A DNA stretch of 64,000 nucleotides. It comes from Burkholderia oklahomensis C6786. GTDB lineage: Bacteria; Pseudomonadota; Gammaproteobacteria; Burkholderiales; Burkholderiaceae. The notes below the pieces were generated by a model, which saw only the letters and a program-made list of their open reading frames with translations, made no database searches and was not told where the DNA came from. The stretch is from contig NZ_CP009555.1 in assembly GCF_000959365.1 (NCBI RefSeq), positions 2,666,001-2,730,000 on the forward strand, written 5' to 3'. Of this stretch, positions 10,676-19,439 are shown piece by piece. Positions within the stretch are counted from its first letter, which is position 1. Each line of letters begins with the position of its first letter. A program made the translations under genes and the position numbers.

Positions 10676-11005
10676 TCAGTAGCGCGGCACCGACGGATCG
10701 ACGTCGCGCGACCACGCGTCGATCCCGCCTTGCAGGTTGTAGAGCTTCGTGAAGCCGCGCGATTCGAGGAACATCGCGACTTGCGCGCTGCGCATGCCGT
10801 GGTGGCACACGCAGACGATCTCCGCTTCGTCGTCGAGCTCCTCGCTGCGCGCGGGGATCTGCTGCATCGGGATCGACACGCTGCCGTCGATCTTCGCGGT
10901 CGCGATTTCCCAAGGCTCGCGCACGTCGAGCACGACGGGCGCCGGGCGCGCCGGGTCGCGCAGCCATTCGGCGAGGGCGGGCGCGGTCAGGATCTGCATC
11001 GGCAC
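10676..11005 (-). CDS. Rhodanese-like domain protein
   Basis: Single-domain rhodanese of 109 residues, a putative sulfurtransferase of the GlpE size class. The VVLDVREPWE motif lies near residue 25. The active-site loop VCVCHHGMRSAQVA has the expected catalytic cysteine followed by a CHHGMRS loop; this loop type is common in proteobacterial single-domain rhodaneses. It starts 8 bases after the methyltransferase gene at 11014 on the same strand, so the two are probably co-transcribed. The sulfur acceptor is unknown. Confidence 0.85.
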   Translation of the reverse strand: MPMQILTAPALAEWLRDPARPAPVVLDVREPWEIATAKIDGSVSIPMQQIPARSEELDDEAEIVCVCHHGMRSAQVAMFLESRGFTKLYNLQGGIDAWSRDVDPSVPRY

Positions 11006-11013
11006 GAATCGAC

Positions 11014-11667
11014 TCAGAACTTGAAGCGCGACGGCTCGATCGCGTTGACGAGGTGATCGACGTAGGTTTCGAACACGTCGGCGACGCGGTATTGCTTCTC
11101 GTCGATGCGCGTGATGATCTGCGCCTTCATCACCGGCCGGCCGCCGACGAACGCGGCGAGGCGGCCGCCCACCTTCAGCTGCTCGAGCAGCTCTTGCGGA
11201 ACGACGGGCAGGCCGCCCGACACGCAGATCACGTCGTACGGCGCCTTCGCAGGCCAGCCGCGCGAGCCGTCGCCGAGCGCGACTTCGACGTTCGTCACGC
11301 CGTTCTTCTTCAGATTCTCTTCGGCGAACTTCGCGAGCGCCGGATCGATCTCGACCGTCGTCACGCGCTGGCCGCGCGCGGCGAGGAGCGCCGCCATGTA
11401 GCCGGAGCCTGCGCCGATCTCGAGCACGTTCTCGTGCTTCTTCACCGCGAGCTCCTGCAGGACGCGGGCCTCGACGCGCGGAAACAGCATCTTCTGGCCG
11501 TTCGGCAGCGGCAGCTCGATGTCGGCGAAGGCCAGGTCGCGGTACGCGGCCGGCACGAAGTTCTCACGCTTGACGACCGACAGCAAGCCCAGGACGTCTA
11601 GATCCAGTACATCCCAAGGACGGATCTGCTGTTCGATCATGTTGAAACGTGCTTTTTCGATATTCAT
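11014..11667 (-). CDS. Protein-L-isoaspartate O-methyltransferase family protein
   Basis: SAM-dependent methyltransferase, 217 residues from MNIEKARFNMIEQQIRPWDV. The PCMT family opening (FNMIEQQIRPW) and the SAM-binding motif VLEIGAGSGYMAALLA are clear, followed by VTTVEIDP. The substrate-side post-motif region is less conserved than in true Pcm, so isoaspartyl repair is likely but not certain. It shares a transcript with the rhodanese downstream. The frame extends 5' through unrelated sequence overlapping the next gene; that extension was rejected. Confidence 0.85.
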   Translation of the reverse strand: MNIEKARFNMIEQQIRPWDVLDLDVLGLLSVVKRENFVPAAYRDLAFADIELPLPNGQKMLFPRVEARVLQELAVKKHENVLEIGAGSGYMAALLAARGQRVTTVEIDPALAKFAEENLKKNGVTNVEVALGDGSRGWPAKAPYDVICVSGGLPVVPQELLEQLKVGGRLAAFVGGRPVMKAQIITRIDEKQYRVADVFETYVDHLVNAIEPSRFKF

Positions 11668-11773
11668 GGTGTCATGCTGCCTGGACGGCAATCGGGCGAG
11701 GGACGAAAAACTCTCGAATTGTACCAAACGGGGTCGCGGTCTTGCCTTCGGAACGCCTGCGGCACGAAACCGG

Positions 11774-12031
11774 CTAGCGCTTGCTGTTCTTGATCTGCTG
11801 CTCGAGCGCGACGTCGAACTTGCTGATCTTGCGCGGCTTCTTCGGGCCGAGCTCGTCGACGAACGCGACGAATTCGTCGAGCGGCAGCGGCTTGGAGAGC
11901 TTTTCGGCCGCGCCGCTCGAACGGTCGACGAGGTAGAAGAGGCCGCCCGGCATGCCGACCGCCGCGTATTGTGCATTGCCGGTGCGGGTTTTCAGGCGTT
12001 CGACCGCGCGGGTCGCTTGCGTGGTGCGCAT
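11774..12031 (-). CDS. Conserved small protein of unknown function
   Basis: 85 residues starting MRTTQATRAVERLKTRTG. I do not recognise a named family. The protein is soluble, with no signal peptide. It has a glycine-rich turn (AAVGMPGGLFYLVDRSSG) followed by an acidic helix with LDEFVAFVDELG, and a basic tail rich in lysine (KKPRKISKFD, KNSKR). It lies between the methyltransferase and hemN genes on the same strand with gaps of about 100 and 80 bases. Confidence 0.6.
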   Translation of the reverse strand: MRTTQATRAVERLKTRTGNAQYAAVGMPGGLFYLVDRSSGAAEKLSKPLPLDEFVAFVDELGPKKPRKISKFDVALEQQIKNSKR

Positions 12032-12111
12032 CGTGCGTGGAAACGGAGTGCGGTGAAACCGTCACTTTAACAACAACGCGGGCCGAGCGCGCGATGCGCC
12101 GGCCTTCGCGC

Positions 12112-13506
12112 TCAGACGGTCTTCGAATAACGGGTTTCGGGCGCGCCCGACAGGTAGGCGTCGAACACCATCGCGATGTTGCGCACATACAGGCGCCCCG
12201 CCGGATGAATCGTCAGATGATCGCCGCCGATCGACAGCAGGCCGTCGCGCTCGAAGCCGCGCAGCGTGTCGAGCTCGCGCGCGAACTTGTTCGCGAAGCG
12301 GATGCCGTACGCCGCCTCGAAATGCGAGAACGGCAGCACGAGATTGCACATCAGGTGCGTGATCACGTCGCGCCGCAGCCGGTCGTCGGCGGACAGCTTC
12401 AGGCCTCGCACGATCGGCAGGCGCTGCTCGGCGAGCGCCGCGCCGTAGCGCGGCAGATCCTTCGCGTTCTGCGCGTAGACGTCGCCGACCTTGCCGATCG
12501 ACGATGCGCCGATGCCGATCAGGTCGGCGTCCGCGCGTGTGCTGTAGCCCTGGAAGTTGCGCTGCAGCGTGCCGTTGCGCTGCGCGCGCACGAGCTCGTC
12601 GCCCGGCCGCGCGAAGTGGTCCATTCCGATGTACACGTAGCCCGCGCGGGTGAGCTGCTCGATCGCGAGGCCGAGGAGCGCGATCCGCGTCGCGGGCGGC
12701 GGCAGCGCGGCGTCGTCGATCTGCCGCTGCATCTTGAACAGATGCGGCATGTGCGCGTAGCCGAACACCGACAGCCGGTCGGGCTCGAGCTCGACGATCG
12801 TGTCGAGCGTGCGCGCGAAGCTCGACACGGTCTGGTGCGGCAGCCCGTAGATGAGGTCGATGCCGATCGAATGGTAGCCGGTCGCGCGGGCCGCGCGGAC
12901 GAGGTCGGACGTCATCTTGAGCGGCTGCACGCGGTTGATCGCGCGCTGCACGTCGCGATCGAAGTCCTGCACGCCGAGGCTCACGCGGTTGAAGCCGATC
13001 GTGCGCAGATGGACGAGCGTCGCGGGCGACGCAGTGCGCGGGTCGATCTCGATCGAGAATTCGCCCGCGCGGTCCGACGCGAGCGTGAAGTATTCGCGGG
13101 TCGCCGCCATCAGCTCGGTGGTTTCGGCGTCCGACAGGAAGGTCGGCGTGCCGCCGCCCCAGTGGAGCTGCGAGACGGTCCGCTCGGGATCGAAGAGCGC
13201 CGCCTGCAGCGCGATCTCGTGCTTCAACTGATCGAGATAGGGGCGCGCGCGCTTGCGGTTGCGGGTCGCGATCTTGTTGCAGCCGCAGTAGAAGCACGCG
13301 GTCGCGCAAAACGGAATATGAAAATAGAGCGACAGATCGCTCGCCGACGCGCCCGGGTCGGCGGCCGCGCGGATGTAGTCGGCCGGATCGAAGTCTGCGC
13401 GGAACTGCGGAGCGGGAGGGTAGGACGTATAACGAGGGCCGTTCGCCGTGTACTTGGCAAGCAGGTCGGGGCGAAACAGCGCTTCGGACGGGATCGGCGG
13501 CGTCAT
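12112..13506 (-). CDS. hemN: Oxygen-independent coproporphyrinogen III oxidase HemN
   Basis: Radical-SAM enzyme of haem synthesis that decarboxylates coproporphyrinogen III to protoporphyrinogen IX without oxygen. It has 464 residues, close to HemN of other proteobacteria. The iron-sulfur motif CxxxCxxC is C67, C71 and C74 in FCATACFYCGC, and the GGGTPTFL SAM motif follows near residue 110. The start MTPPIPSEALFRPDLL was chosen for family length. The upstream gap to 13678 has no convincing FNR/Anr box. Confidence 0.95.
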   Translation of the reverse strand: MTPPIPSEALFRPDLLAKYTANGPRYTSYPPAPQFRADFDPADYIRAAADPGASASDLSLYFHIPFCATACFYCGCNKIATRNRKRARPYLDQLKHEIALQAALFDPERTVSQLHWGGGTPTFLSDAETTELMAATREYFTLASDRAGEFSIEIDPRTASPATLVHLRTIGFNRVSLGVQDFDRDVQRAINRVQPLKMTSDLVRAARATGYHSIGIDLIYGLPHQTVSSFARTLDTIVELEPDRLSVFGYAHMPHLFKMQRQIDDAALPPPATRIALLGLAIEQLTRAGYVYIGMDHFARPGDELVRAQRNGTLQRNFQGYSTRADADLIGIGASSIGKVGDVYAQNAKDLPRYGAALAEQRLPIVRGLKLSADDRLRRDVITHLMCNLVLPFSHFEAAYGIRFANKFARELDTLRGFERDGLLSIGGDHLTIHPAGRLYVRNIAMVFDAYLSGAPETRYSKTV

Positions 13507-13677
13507 GCTGGAAGCTCGAATCGTGCTCTGTGACGCCGTTCAGTATATAAACCGGCGGTTTCATTGAATTGTGTAATAACGTCGCAGCGGCCGATGGCAC
13601 AATACGGATTCCGCGCGCCGCCGGCCGGCCGTTCGGCGGTTGCGGCGGTTGTCGTGGCTTTTGGGATATTTGATGTG

Positions 13678-14007
13678 ATGATTGGCGAAGTTGCCGTGAG
13701 TTCGCGGGAGACGTCCGCGCACGCGTGTCGCGAAGGCTGCGGCGCGTGCTGCATCGCGCCGTCGATCTCGAGCCCGATTCCCGGCATGCCGAACGGCAAG
13801 CCGGCCGGCGTGCGCTGCGTGCAACTCGTCGACGGCGAGCGCTGCGCGATCTTCGGCCGCCCGGAGCGGCCGGCGTGCTGCTCGGGCCTGCGGTCGAGCG
13901 ACGAGATGTGCGGCGCGTCGCGCGCCGACGCGCTCGCCTGGCTCGCACGGCTCGAAGCCGAGACGCGGCCCGCGGCGCCGCTTGCCCCAGCAGGAGATCC
14001 AGCATGA
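13678..14007 (+). CDS. YkgJ family cysteine-cluster protein
   Basis: 109 residues if translation starts at [13 protein letters not shown]; an earlier ATG at 13594 would add 28 residues of unlikely sequence. The core CREGCGACC is the zinc/iron-chelating cysteine cluster of the YkgJ (UPF0153) family, with further cysteines in [15 protein letters not shown] and ERPACCSGL. Function is unknown; metal binding is inferred from the cysteines. The stop overlaps the start of the next gene as ATGA, indicating coupling. Confidence 0.82.
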   Translation: MIGEVAVSSRETSAHACREGCGACCIAPSISSPIPGMPNGKPAGVRCVQLVDGERCAIFGRPERPACCSGLRSSDEMCGASRADALAWLARLEAETRPAAPLAPAGDPA

Positions 14008-14585
14008 CCCAGACGAGCGCGCCGAGCCGGCGCCGCTTCCTGATCGCCGCGTGCGCGGCCGCGGGCGTCACCGCGTCGCTTGCCGCTTGCGCGTCGACGT
14101 TTCCGTTCATCCCCGATCACTACACGTTCTCGCAAGGCGACGTGCAACGCGCGGTCGCCCGCAAGTTCCCGTACCGGAAGACGGTTGCGCAGGTGATCGA
14201 CGTCGCGCTCGCGAATCCGGCGGTCGGGCTGCTGCCCGACCAGAACCGGGTCGCGGTGCGCCTCGACGCGCGCTTCGAGAGCCCGTTTCTGCGCGAGCCG
14301 GTCAACGGCAAGTTCACCGTGTCGGGCCAGCTCGCGTACGACGCGCCGAGCCGCTCGGTCGTGCTGAAGGCGCCCGCCGTCGACAGCGTGAACGTCGACG
14401 GCGACGCGCAGATGTATACGCAGCAGATCGGCGCGGCGGCCGGCCTGCTCGCGACTCAATTGCTGACCAATTATCCGATCTACACGTTCAAGCCGGAACA
14501 GCTGCAATTTGCCGGCGTGAATTACGAACCCGGTACAATCACAATTCTTACAAACGGCATACGCGTGGCGATCGTCGAAAAGTGA
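14004..14585 (+). CDS. DUF1439 lipoprotein
   Basis: 193 residues. The N-terminus carries [14 protein letters not shown] (twin-arginine-like) and a lipobox ending LAAC at about residue 28, so the mature protein is probably an outer-membrane or periplasmic lipoprotein. The remainder is a beta-rich domain with the DUF1439 pattern ([31 protein letters not shown]). Function is unknown. It overlaps the YkgJ gene by 4 bases and precedes uppP by 76 bases. Confidence 0.82.
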   Translation: MTQTSAPSRRRFLIAACAAAGVTASLAACASTFPFIPDHYTFSQGDVQRAVARKFPYRKTVAQVIDVALANPAVGLLPDQNRVAVRLDARFESPFLREPVNGKFTVSGQLAYDAPSRSVVLKAPAVDSVNVDGDAQMYTQQIGAAAGLLATQLLTNYPIYTFKPEQLQFAGVNYEPGTITILTNGIRVAIVEK

Positions 14586-14661
14586 CGTCGCACCGCGCGC
14601 GGCCGGAGCGGCCGCGGCGGTTCCGTGGCCTCGTTCGACTCACTTCTGAAGCGGGCCACGG

Positions 14662-15492
14662 ATGGATTGGATACTGATTTGCAAAGCGCTGGCGCTCGGC
14701 ATCGTCGAGGGGCTGACTGAATTCCTGCCGGTGTCGAGCACCGGCCATTTGATCGTCGCGGGCAGCTTCCTGCGTTTTCATGCCGAACAGGCGAAGACGT
14801 TCGACGTCGTGATTCAGTTCGGCGCGATTCTCGCCGTGTGCTGGGAATACCGCCGCCGGATCGTGGACGTCGTGACCGGCCTGCCCGCCCAGCGCGAAGC
14901 GCGGCGCTTCGTGATGAACGTCGTGATCGCGACACTCCCGGCGATCTCGCTCGCGCTGCTGTTCGAGAAGACCATCAAATCGGTGCTGTTCGCGCCGGTG
15001 CCCGTCGCGGTCGCGCTCGTCGTCGGCGGCGTGGTGATCCTGTGGGTCGAAGGGCGGCAGCGCGAGCGGGGTGCGCCCGCGCGCGTGCAGTCGATCGATG
15101 CGCTGACGCCGCTCGATGCGCTGAAGGTCGGCCTCGCGCAGTGTTTCGCGTTGATTCCGGGGATGTCGCGGTCCGGCTCGACGATCATCGGCGGGATACT
15201 GTTCGGCCTCGATCGGCGCGTCGCGACCGAATTCTCGTTCTTTCTCGCGATCCCGGTGATCTTCGGCGCGACGCTGTACGAGACCGCCAAGGACTGGCGC
15301 GCATTCGACGCCGATTCGATCGGCCTCTTCTCGATCGGCCTCGTCGCCGCCTTCGTCAGCGCATTCGCGTGCGTGCGCTGGCTGCTGCGCTACGTCGCAT
15401 CGCACGATTTCACCGCGTTCGCGTGGTACCGGATCGCGTTCGGGCTGTTCGTGCTGCTCGTCGGGTACAGCGGCTGGATCGAGTGGACCTGA
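14662..15492 (+). CDS. uppP: Undecaprenyl-diphosphatase UppP (BacA)
   Basis: Inner-membrane phosphatase that recycles undecaprenyl pyrophosphate to the lipid carrier used for peptidoglycan and O-antigen; overexpression gives bacitracin resistance. 276 residues with seven to eight hydrophobic spans. Both catalytic signatures are present: [15 protein letters not shown] near residue 17 and [10 protein letters not shown] near residue 170. The start [13 protein letters not shown] is the family N-terminus. Confidence 0.96.
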   Translation: MDWILICKALALGIVEGLTEFLPVSSTGHLIVAGSFLRFHAEQAKTFDVVIQFGAILAVCWEYRRRIVDVVTGLPAQREARRFVMNVVIATLPAISLALLFEKTIKSVLFAPVPVAVALVVGGVVILWVEGRQRERGAPARVQSIDALTPLDALKVGLAQCFALIPGMSRSGSTIIGGILFGLDRRVATEFSFFLAIPVIFGATLYETAKDWRAFDADSIGLFSIGLVAAFVSAFACVRWLLRYVASHDFTAFAWYRIAFGLFVLLVGYSGWIEWT

Positions 15493-15544
15493 GGCCGCGG
15501 CCGCGGTCCTTCGCCTCGGTAATTCTGCGCCTCGACAACTGATG

Positions 15545-15568
15545 AGCGGCGGCGGGTGCGCCGCCGCT
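15545..15568. terminator. Hairpin between uppP and trmB
   Basis: AGCGGCGGCG and its perfect complement around a GGTG loop, between the convergent uppP and trmB stops. No U-run follows on either strand; a bidirectional role is plausible but weakly supported. Confidence 0.45.
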
Positions 15569-15631
15569 GTCGGACATGCTTCGGACGGATTCCGCGGCCG
15601 ACGCCGCGCGTGATCCGTGCGGCGTCGCGCG

Positions 15632-16432
15632 TCAGTTCGCGCGCTTCTGGAACACGAGATCCCACACGCCGTGCCCGAGCCGCAAGCCGCGGCGCTCGAA
15701 CTTCGTTACCGGACGATAGTCGGGGCGGGGCGCGTAGCCTTCCGCGGTGTTTTCGAGCGTCGGATCGGCGCCGAGCACCTCGAGCATCTGTTCCGCATAG
15801 TTCTGCCAGTCGGTCGCGCAATGCAGGTACGCGCCCGGCTTGAGCCGCGCCGCGAGCTGCGCGACGAACGGCGGCTGGATCAGCCGGCGCTTGTGATGAC
15901 GCGCCTTGTGCCACGGGTCCGGGAAGAAGATGTGGACGCCGTCGAGGCTGTCAGGCGCGATCATGTGCTCGAGCACCTCGACCGCGTCGTGCTGGATGAT
16001 CCGGATGTTCGTCAGTTGCTGCTCGCCGATCAGCTTCAGCAGCGCGCCGACGCCCGGCTCGTGCACCTCGACGCCGATGAAGTCGTCGTCTGGGCGAAGC
16101 GCGGCGATCTCGGCCGTCGATGCGCCCATCCCGAAGCCGATCTCGAGCACGCGCGGCGCGCGGCGGCCGAAGATCGCGTCCCAGTCCGGCCGCGCGCGCT
16201 CGTACGGGACGACGAAGCGCGGGCCGAACTCGTCGAGCGCGCGGCGCTGGCCGGTCGACACGCGGCCGGCGCGTGTCACGAAGCTGCGGATGCGGCGCAG
16301 GTGGAGCGGGTTCGATTCGTCGCCGCCACCACTGGCGCCGGCTGCCGGAGCGGCGTCGGTCGCCGATGCGGAGGCGGCGTCGTTGGCGTCGTCGTGCGGC
16401 GCGCCGGGAGCGTTCGGATCGTCGTGAGTCAT
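15632..16432 (-). CDS. trmB: tRNA (guanine-N7-)-methyltransferase TrmB
   Basis: Makes m7G46 in tRNA variable loops. 266 residues, longer than the usual 220-240 because of an Ala/Asp-rich, low-complexity N-terminus of about 45 residues. The fold core has [16 protein letters not shown] (SAM site), [15 protein letters not shown] and the hallmark [18 protein letters not shown]. The stop faces uppP (convergent). The tRNA-Gly gene and its terminator lie just upstream of the trmB start. Confidence 0.95.
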   Translation of the reverse strand: MTHDDPNAPGAPHDDANDAASASATDAAPAAGASGGGDESNPLHLRRIRSFVTRAGRVSTGQRRALDEFGPRFVVPYERARPDWDAIFGRRAPRVLEIGFGMGASTAEIAALRPDDDFIGVEVHEPGVGALLKLIGEQQLTNIRIIQHDAVEVLEHMIAPDSLDGVHIFFPDPWHKARHHKRRLIQPPFVAQLAARLKPGAYLHCATDWQNYAEQMLEVLGADPTLENTAEGYAPRPDYRPVTKFERRGLRLGHGVWDLVFQKRAN

Positions 16433-16525
16433 CGTGGCAATGAAAGGCGAGTGGCGGGCCGGGTGCCGCGGCGCGCGCGGCGGCGTCGCGATGGACGGGC
16501 CGCCCGGTACTGCGTACGAAATACG

Positions 16526-16552
16526 AAAAAGCCGCCTTCGACGAGGCGGCTT
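16526..16552 (-). terminator. Rho-independent terminator of tRNA-Gly
   Basis: On the minus strand: stem GCCGCC/GGCGGC with an 8-base loop, then TTTTT. It lies about 40 bases after the tRNA 3' end and within the leader of trmB. Confidence 0.8.
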
Positions 16553-16592
16553 CGCGTGCTTCGGCTGCGGATGGCATCCACGGCCGGGAAAG

Positions 16593-16667
16593 TGGAGCGG
16601 GCGATGGGAATCGAACCCACGTCATCAGCTTGGGAAGCTGAGGTAATGGCCATTATACGACGCCCGC
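16593..16667 (-). tRNA. tRNA-Gly (anticodon CCC)
   Basis: 75 bases on the minus strand including an encoded CCA at 16593-16595. Acceptor arms GCGGGCG and CGCCCGC pair perfectly. The anticodon stem TCAGC/GCTGA closes the loop TTCCCAA, giving anticodon CCC (reads GGG). The T arm carries GGTTCGATTCC. It has its own promoter and terminator. Confidence 0.96.
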
Positions 16668-16677
16668 AGAACGCGTG

Positions 16678-16707
16678 ATTCTACAGGGTTTGGGGCGAGG
16701 TTGGCAA
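16678..16707 (-). promoter_or_regulatory. Sigma-70 promoter of tRNA-Gly
   Basis: Minus strand -35 TTGCCA (16702-16707), 18-base spacer, -10 TAGAAT (16678-16683). The -10 is 10 bases before the mature 5' end. Confidence 0.7.
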
Positions 16708-17268
16708 TTGTGAGGTTTTGGCGAGTGGGGCGGGAAATAGCATCGCTTGCTGATGCAGCAGTGGCATCACGGGGTTCGCTGATTGAATCGTGAATCACCA
16801 TCGAATTCCTAGACGCTCGCGACGACGTGACATCTGGCCCGAGCGCCGCCGCCGGCACGTGGTTCGTCGTATTCCACCGGCAATGCAGCCAGTCGCCGCG
16901 AGCCGGTTCACCTCGGCGCGAGCCACACGCTCGCCGATCTCGCGACGCGGATCGCGGCTGCGCGTCCGCGATCGCGCGAAGATGGCGGCCGATGCACGAG
17001 AACATCGCGACGTTGAGCTTCGCAGCCGGTCGAGATCCAGCCGGACAGTCGGGGCGATGGCCTGGGAGGAGGGCATCGTGGAGCGGCAGCCGACGCGTCC
17101 GGCTAGGCGGCCGAATCACATATCGGCCGCCGTCGGCCGTCAAATGCTCCATGCTCCATGCTTCATCGCACATCCTGCCGGCGTGTTCGCGCGAACGATA
17201 CTACGCATGGTCGCAACGATCACTGCAAGCAAATGCGCAACGCGCGAGGCGCGGCGTCGAACGCTCCG
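16708..17268. other. Intergenic region with no recognised gene
   Basis: About 560 bases between tRNA-Gly and the oxidoreductase gene. Several open frames cross it on both strands. None has a plausible ribosome site, family motif or consistent codon pattern, and one runs through the tRNA. It could be a decayed remnant beside a tRNA, a common integration point, but I see no integrase or attachment repeat. Confidence 0.5.
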
Positions 17269-18243
17269 TTACACGGTCAGGATCACGCTGCCCGTGGTCC
17301 TGCCGGCTTCGAGCTCGGCATGGGCGCGCGCCGCGTCGGTCAGCGCGTAGCGTGCGCCGATCGGCCCGACCATCCCGTCGACCAGCACGTCGAGCAGATC
17401 GCTCGTGCCGCGCGCGTACAGATCCGGATCGTCCGCATACGCGAGCGAACTCGGCCGCATCAGCGCGATCGAGCGGGCGAAGCCGAGATCCTCGACGCGC
17501 ACGGGCGGGATCGGGCCCGCCGGTTGGCCGAGGCTCGCGACGACGCCGAACGGACGGACGACGCGCAGCGTCTGCGCGACCATGCTCCCGCCGATGCCGT
17601 CGATCGCGAGGTGCACGCCGCGGCGCTCGGCCACGCGCACGGCGTCGTCGGTCCAATGCGGATCGGTATGGAGAAGCACGTGATCGGCGCCCGCCGCGCG
17701 GGCGAGATCGATCTTGCCGGGCGAGCCGACCGTGCCGATCACGTTGGCGCCGAGCCGCTTCGCCCATCGCACGACGATCTGTCCGAGCCCGCCCGCGGCC
17801 GCATGCACGAGAATCCAGTCGCCGCGCTTCGTCGGATGCACGTTGTGCAGCAGCATGTGCGCGGTGAGCCCGCGCAGCATCGAACTGCCGGCCGTCTCGA
17901 ACGAGAGCGCATCGGGAATCCTGACGAGCCGGCTCTCCGGCAGCAAGCGCGACTCGGCGTAAGCGCCGATCGGCGCACCCGTGTAGGCGACGCGATCGCC
18001 GGGCCGCAGGCGCGCGACCTCGCCGCCCACCGCCTCGACGATGCCCGCGCCTTCGAAGCCGATCACGGCGGGCAGCGACGCGACGGGGTAGAGGCCGCTG
18101 CGGAAATAGGTATCGACGAAATTCACGCCGATCACCGATTGCTTGATGCGCACGTCGAGCGGCCCCGGAGCGGGGACCTCGACGTCGATGGCCTTCAGCA
18201 CCTCGGGGCCGCCCGTTTGCGTCATCGCCATGGCAAGAGTCAT
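17269..18243 (-). CDS. NADPH:quinone oxidoreductase family protein
   Basis: Zinc-free medium-chain dehydrogenase of the QOR type, 324 residues from MTLAMAMTQTGGPEVLK with GGAGAAA upstream. The N-terminal GroES-like half contains VGVNFVDTYFRSGLYP-like sequence (here IGVNFVDTYFRSGLY), and the nucleotide-binding motif is VHAAAGGLGQIVVRWAK. The catalytic-zinc cysteine/histidine set is absent, as in quinone reductases. It is divergent from a LysR-type regulator 125 bases away, which probably controls it. The real substrate is unknown. Confidence 0.9.
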   Translation of the reverse strand: MTLAMAMTQTGGPEVLKAIDVEVPAPGPLDVRIKQSVIGVNFVDTYFRSGLYPVASLPAVIGFEGAGIVEAVGGEVARLRPGDRVAYTGAPIGAYAESRLLPESRLVRIPDALSFETAGSSMLRGLTAHMLLHNVHPTKRGDWILVHAAAGGLGQIVVRWAKRLGANVIGTVGSPGKIDLARAAGADHVLLHTDPHWTDDAVRVAERRGVHLAIDGIGGSMVAQTLRVVRPFGVVASLGQPAGPIPPVRVEDLGFARSIALMRPSSLAYADDPDLYARGTSDLLDVLVDGMVGPIGARYALTDAARAHAELEAGRTTGSVILTV

Positions 18244-18368
18244 CTGATTTCTCCAATGTTGCGAACTGGTGTGAGGCGCGGATCCGTGCGTCGAAGCGAA
18301 GGGTATCGCTCGCGTCGATCTGATGTAAATTCCCCAGATCTGCACTCTCTCTGTGGAAAATTGCACCG

Positions 18369-19253
18369 ATGTTCGATTGGGAAAACTTGCGCCATTTTCT
18401 GGCGGTCGCGCGTGTCGGCACGTTGTCGGGCGCGGCGCGCGAGCTGGGCGTCGATCATGCGACGGTCGGCCGCCGGGTCACGATGCTCGAAACCGAATTG
18501 CAGGTGCGTCTCGTCGAGCGCTTTCCACGGCACTGCACGCTGACGGGCGCCGGCCGGCGGATCTTCGAGATCGCGTCGACGATGGAGTCGGGCGCATTCG
18601 CGATCGAGCGCGCGGTTCAGGCGGAGCGGTCGCAATTGACGGGCACGGTCGTCGTCAGCGCGCCGCCCGTGCTCGTCACGAACTTCTTCGCGGCGACGAC
18701 GACGGCGTTTCGCGAACGCTATCCCGGCATCCAGCTCGCGCTGTCGGGGCAGGCGCAGAGCGTGTCGCTGAGCCGGCGCGAGGCCGACGTCGCGGTGCGG
18801 CTCGTGCGTCCGAAGGAGGCGGGCAACGTCGTGCGGCGCATCGGCGCGATGGAGTTCGCGCTCTATGCGGCGCGGCGCTACCCGTATCTGCAGGAGCCGG
18901 CGCGCTGGGAATTCATCGGCTACGACGATCAGTTCGACGACATGCCGCAGCAGCGATGGCTGAAGAAGGTCGCGGGCAAGCGGCCGGTCGTGTGCCGGCT
19001 CGGCGACATCACGAGCCAATTTGCGGCGACGCGCGCCGGCGCCGGAATCGGGATGCTGCCGCGATTCCTGCCGAGCGCGAGCGACGATCTCGTCGAGCTC
19101 GACGCCGACGCCGAGCCGTTCGTGCGCGATATCTGGCTCGTCGTGCATCGGCAGTTGAAGGCCGCGCCGCCGATTCGCGCGGTGATGGATTTCATCGTCG
19201 AGCGGGTGCAGGGCACGCCGGCGCTGCAGCGGGCGAATGCGGCCGCGAAATGA
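18369..19253 (+). CDS. LysR-family transcriptional regulator
   Basis: 294 residues. The N-terminal winged helix-turn-helix (MFDWENLRHFLAVARVGTLS, then ELGVDHATVGRRVTMLE) is followed by the substrate-binding domain (TVVVSAPPVLVTNFFAA). The VDHATVGRRV recognition helix and the DWENLRHFL start place it in the group that often regulates divergently transcribed oxidoreductases. It shares a 125-base intergenic region with the quinone oxidoreductase gene, where its operator is expected. Confidence 0.92.
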   Translation: MFDWENLRHFLAVARVGTLSGAARELGVDHATVGRRVTMLETELQVRLVERFPRHCTLTGAGRRIFEIASTMESGAFAIERAVQAERSQLTGTVVVSAPPVLVTNFFAATTTAFRERYPGIQLALSGQAQSVSLSRREADVAVRLVRPKEAGNVVRRIGAMEFALYAARRYPYLQEPARWEFIGYDDQFDDMPQQRWLKKVAGKRPVVCRLGDITSQFAATRAGAGIGMLPRFLPSASDDLVELDADAEPFVRDIWLVVHRQLKAAPPIRAVMDFIVERVQGTPALQRANAAAK

Positions 19254-19439
19254 TCGGGGGGCGAGCGAGCCGGCGGCCGTGTGCGGATCGGTGGCGGGCC
19301 GGCAGGCGTCGCTTGTCGTCGAACGCTTCTGAGCGCGCATCGCCCGGGCGTATGATCGTTTCGACTTCGATCGAGATCTCCGCGCCATGTCCGATTCACG
19401 CCGCCGGATCTTTGGCGCGCCGCCTTCACGCCGCGCGCG

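Noticed and set aside
13507..13677. FNR/Anr box before hemN
   Set aside because: Best candidate TTGAATTGTGTAAT keeps only one half-site of TTGAT-N4-ATCAA.
16625..17173. 183-codon frame upstream of trmB
   Set aside because: Runs through the tRNA-Gly gene and has no ribosome site or motif.
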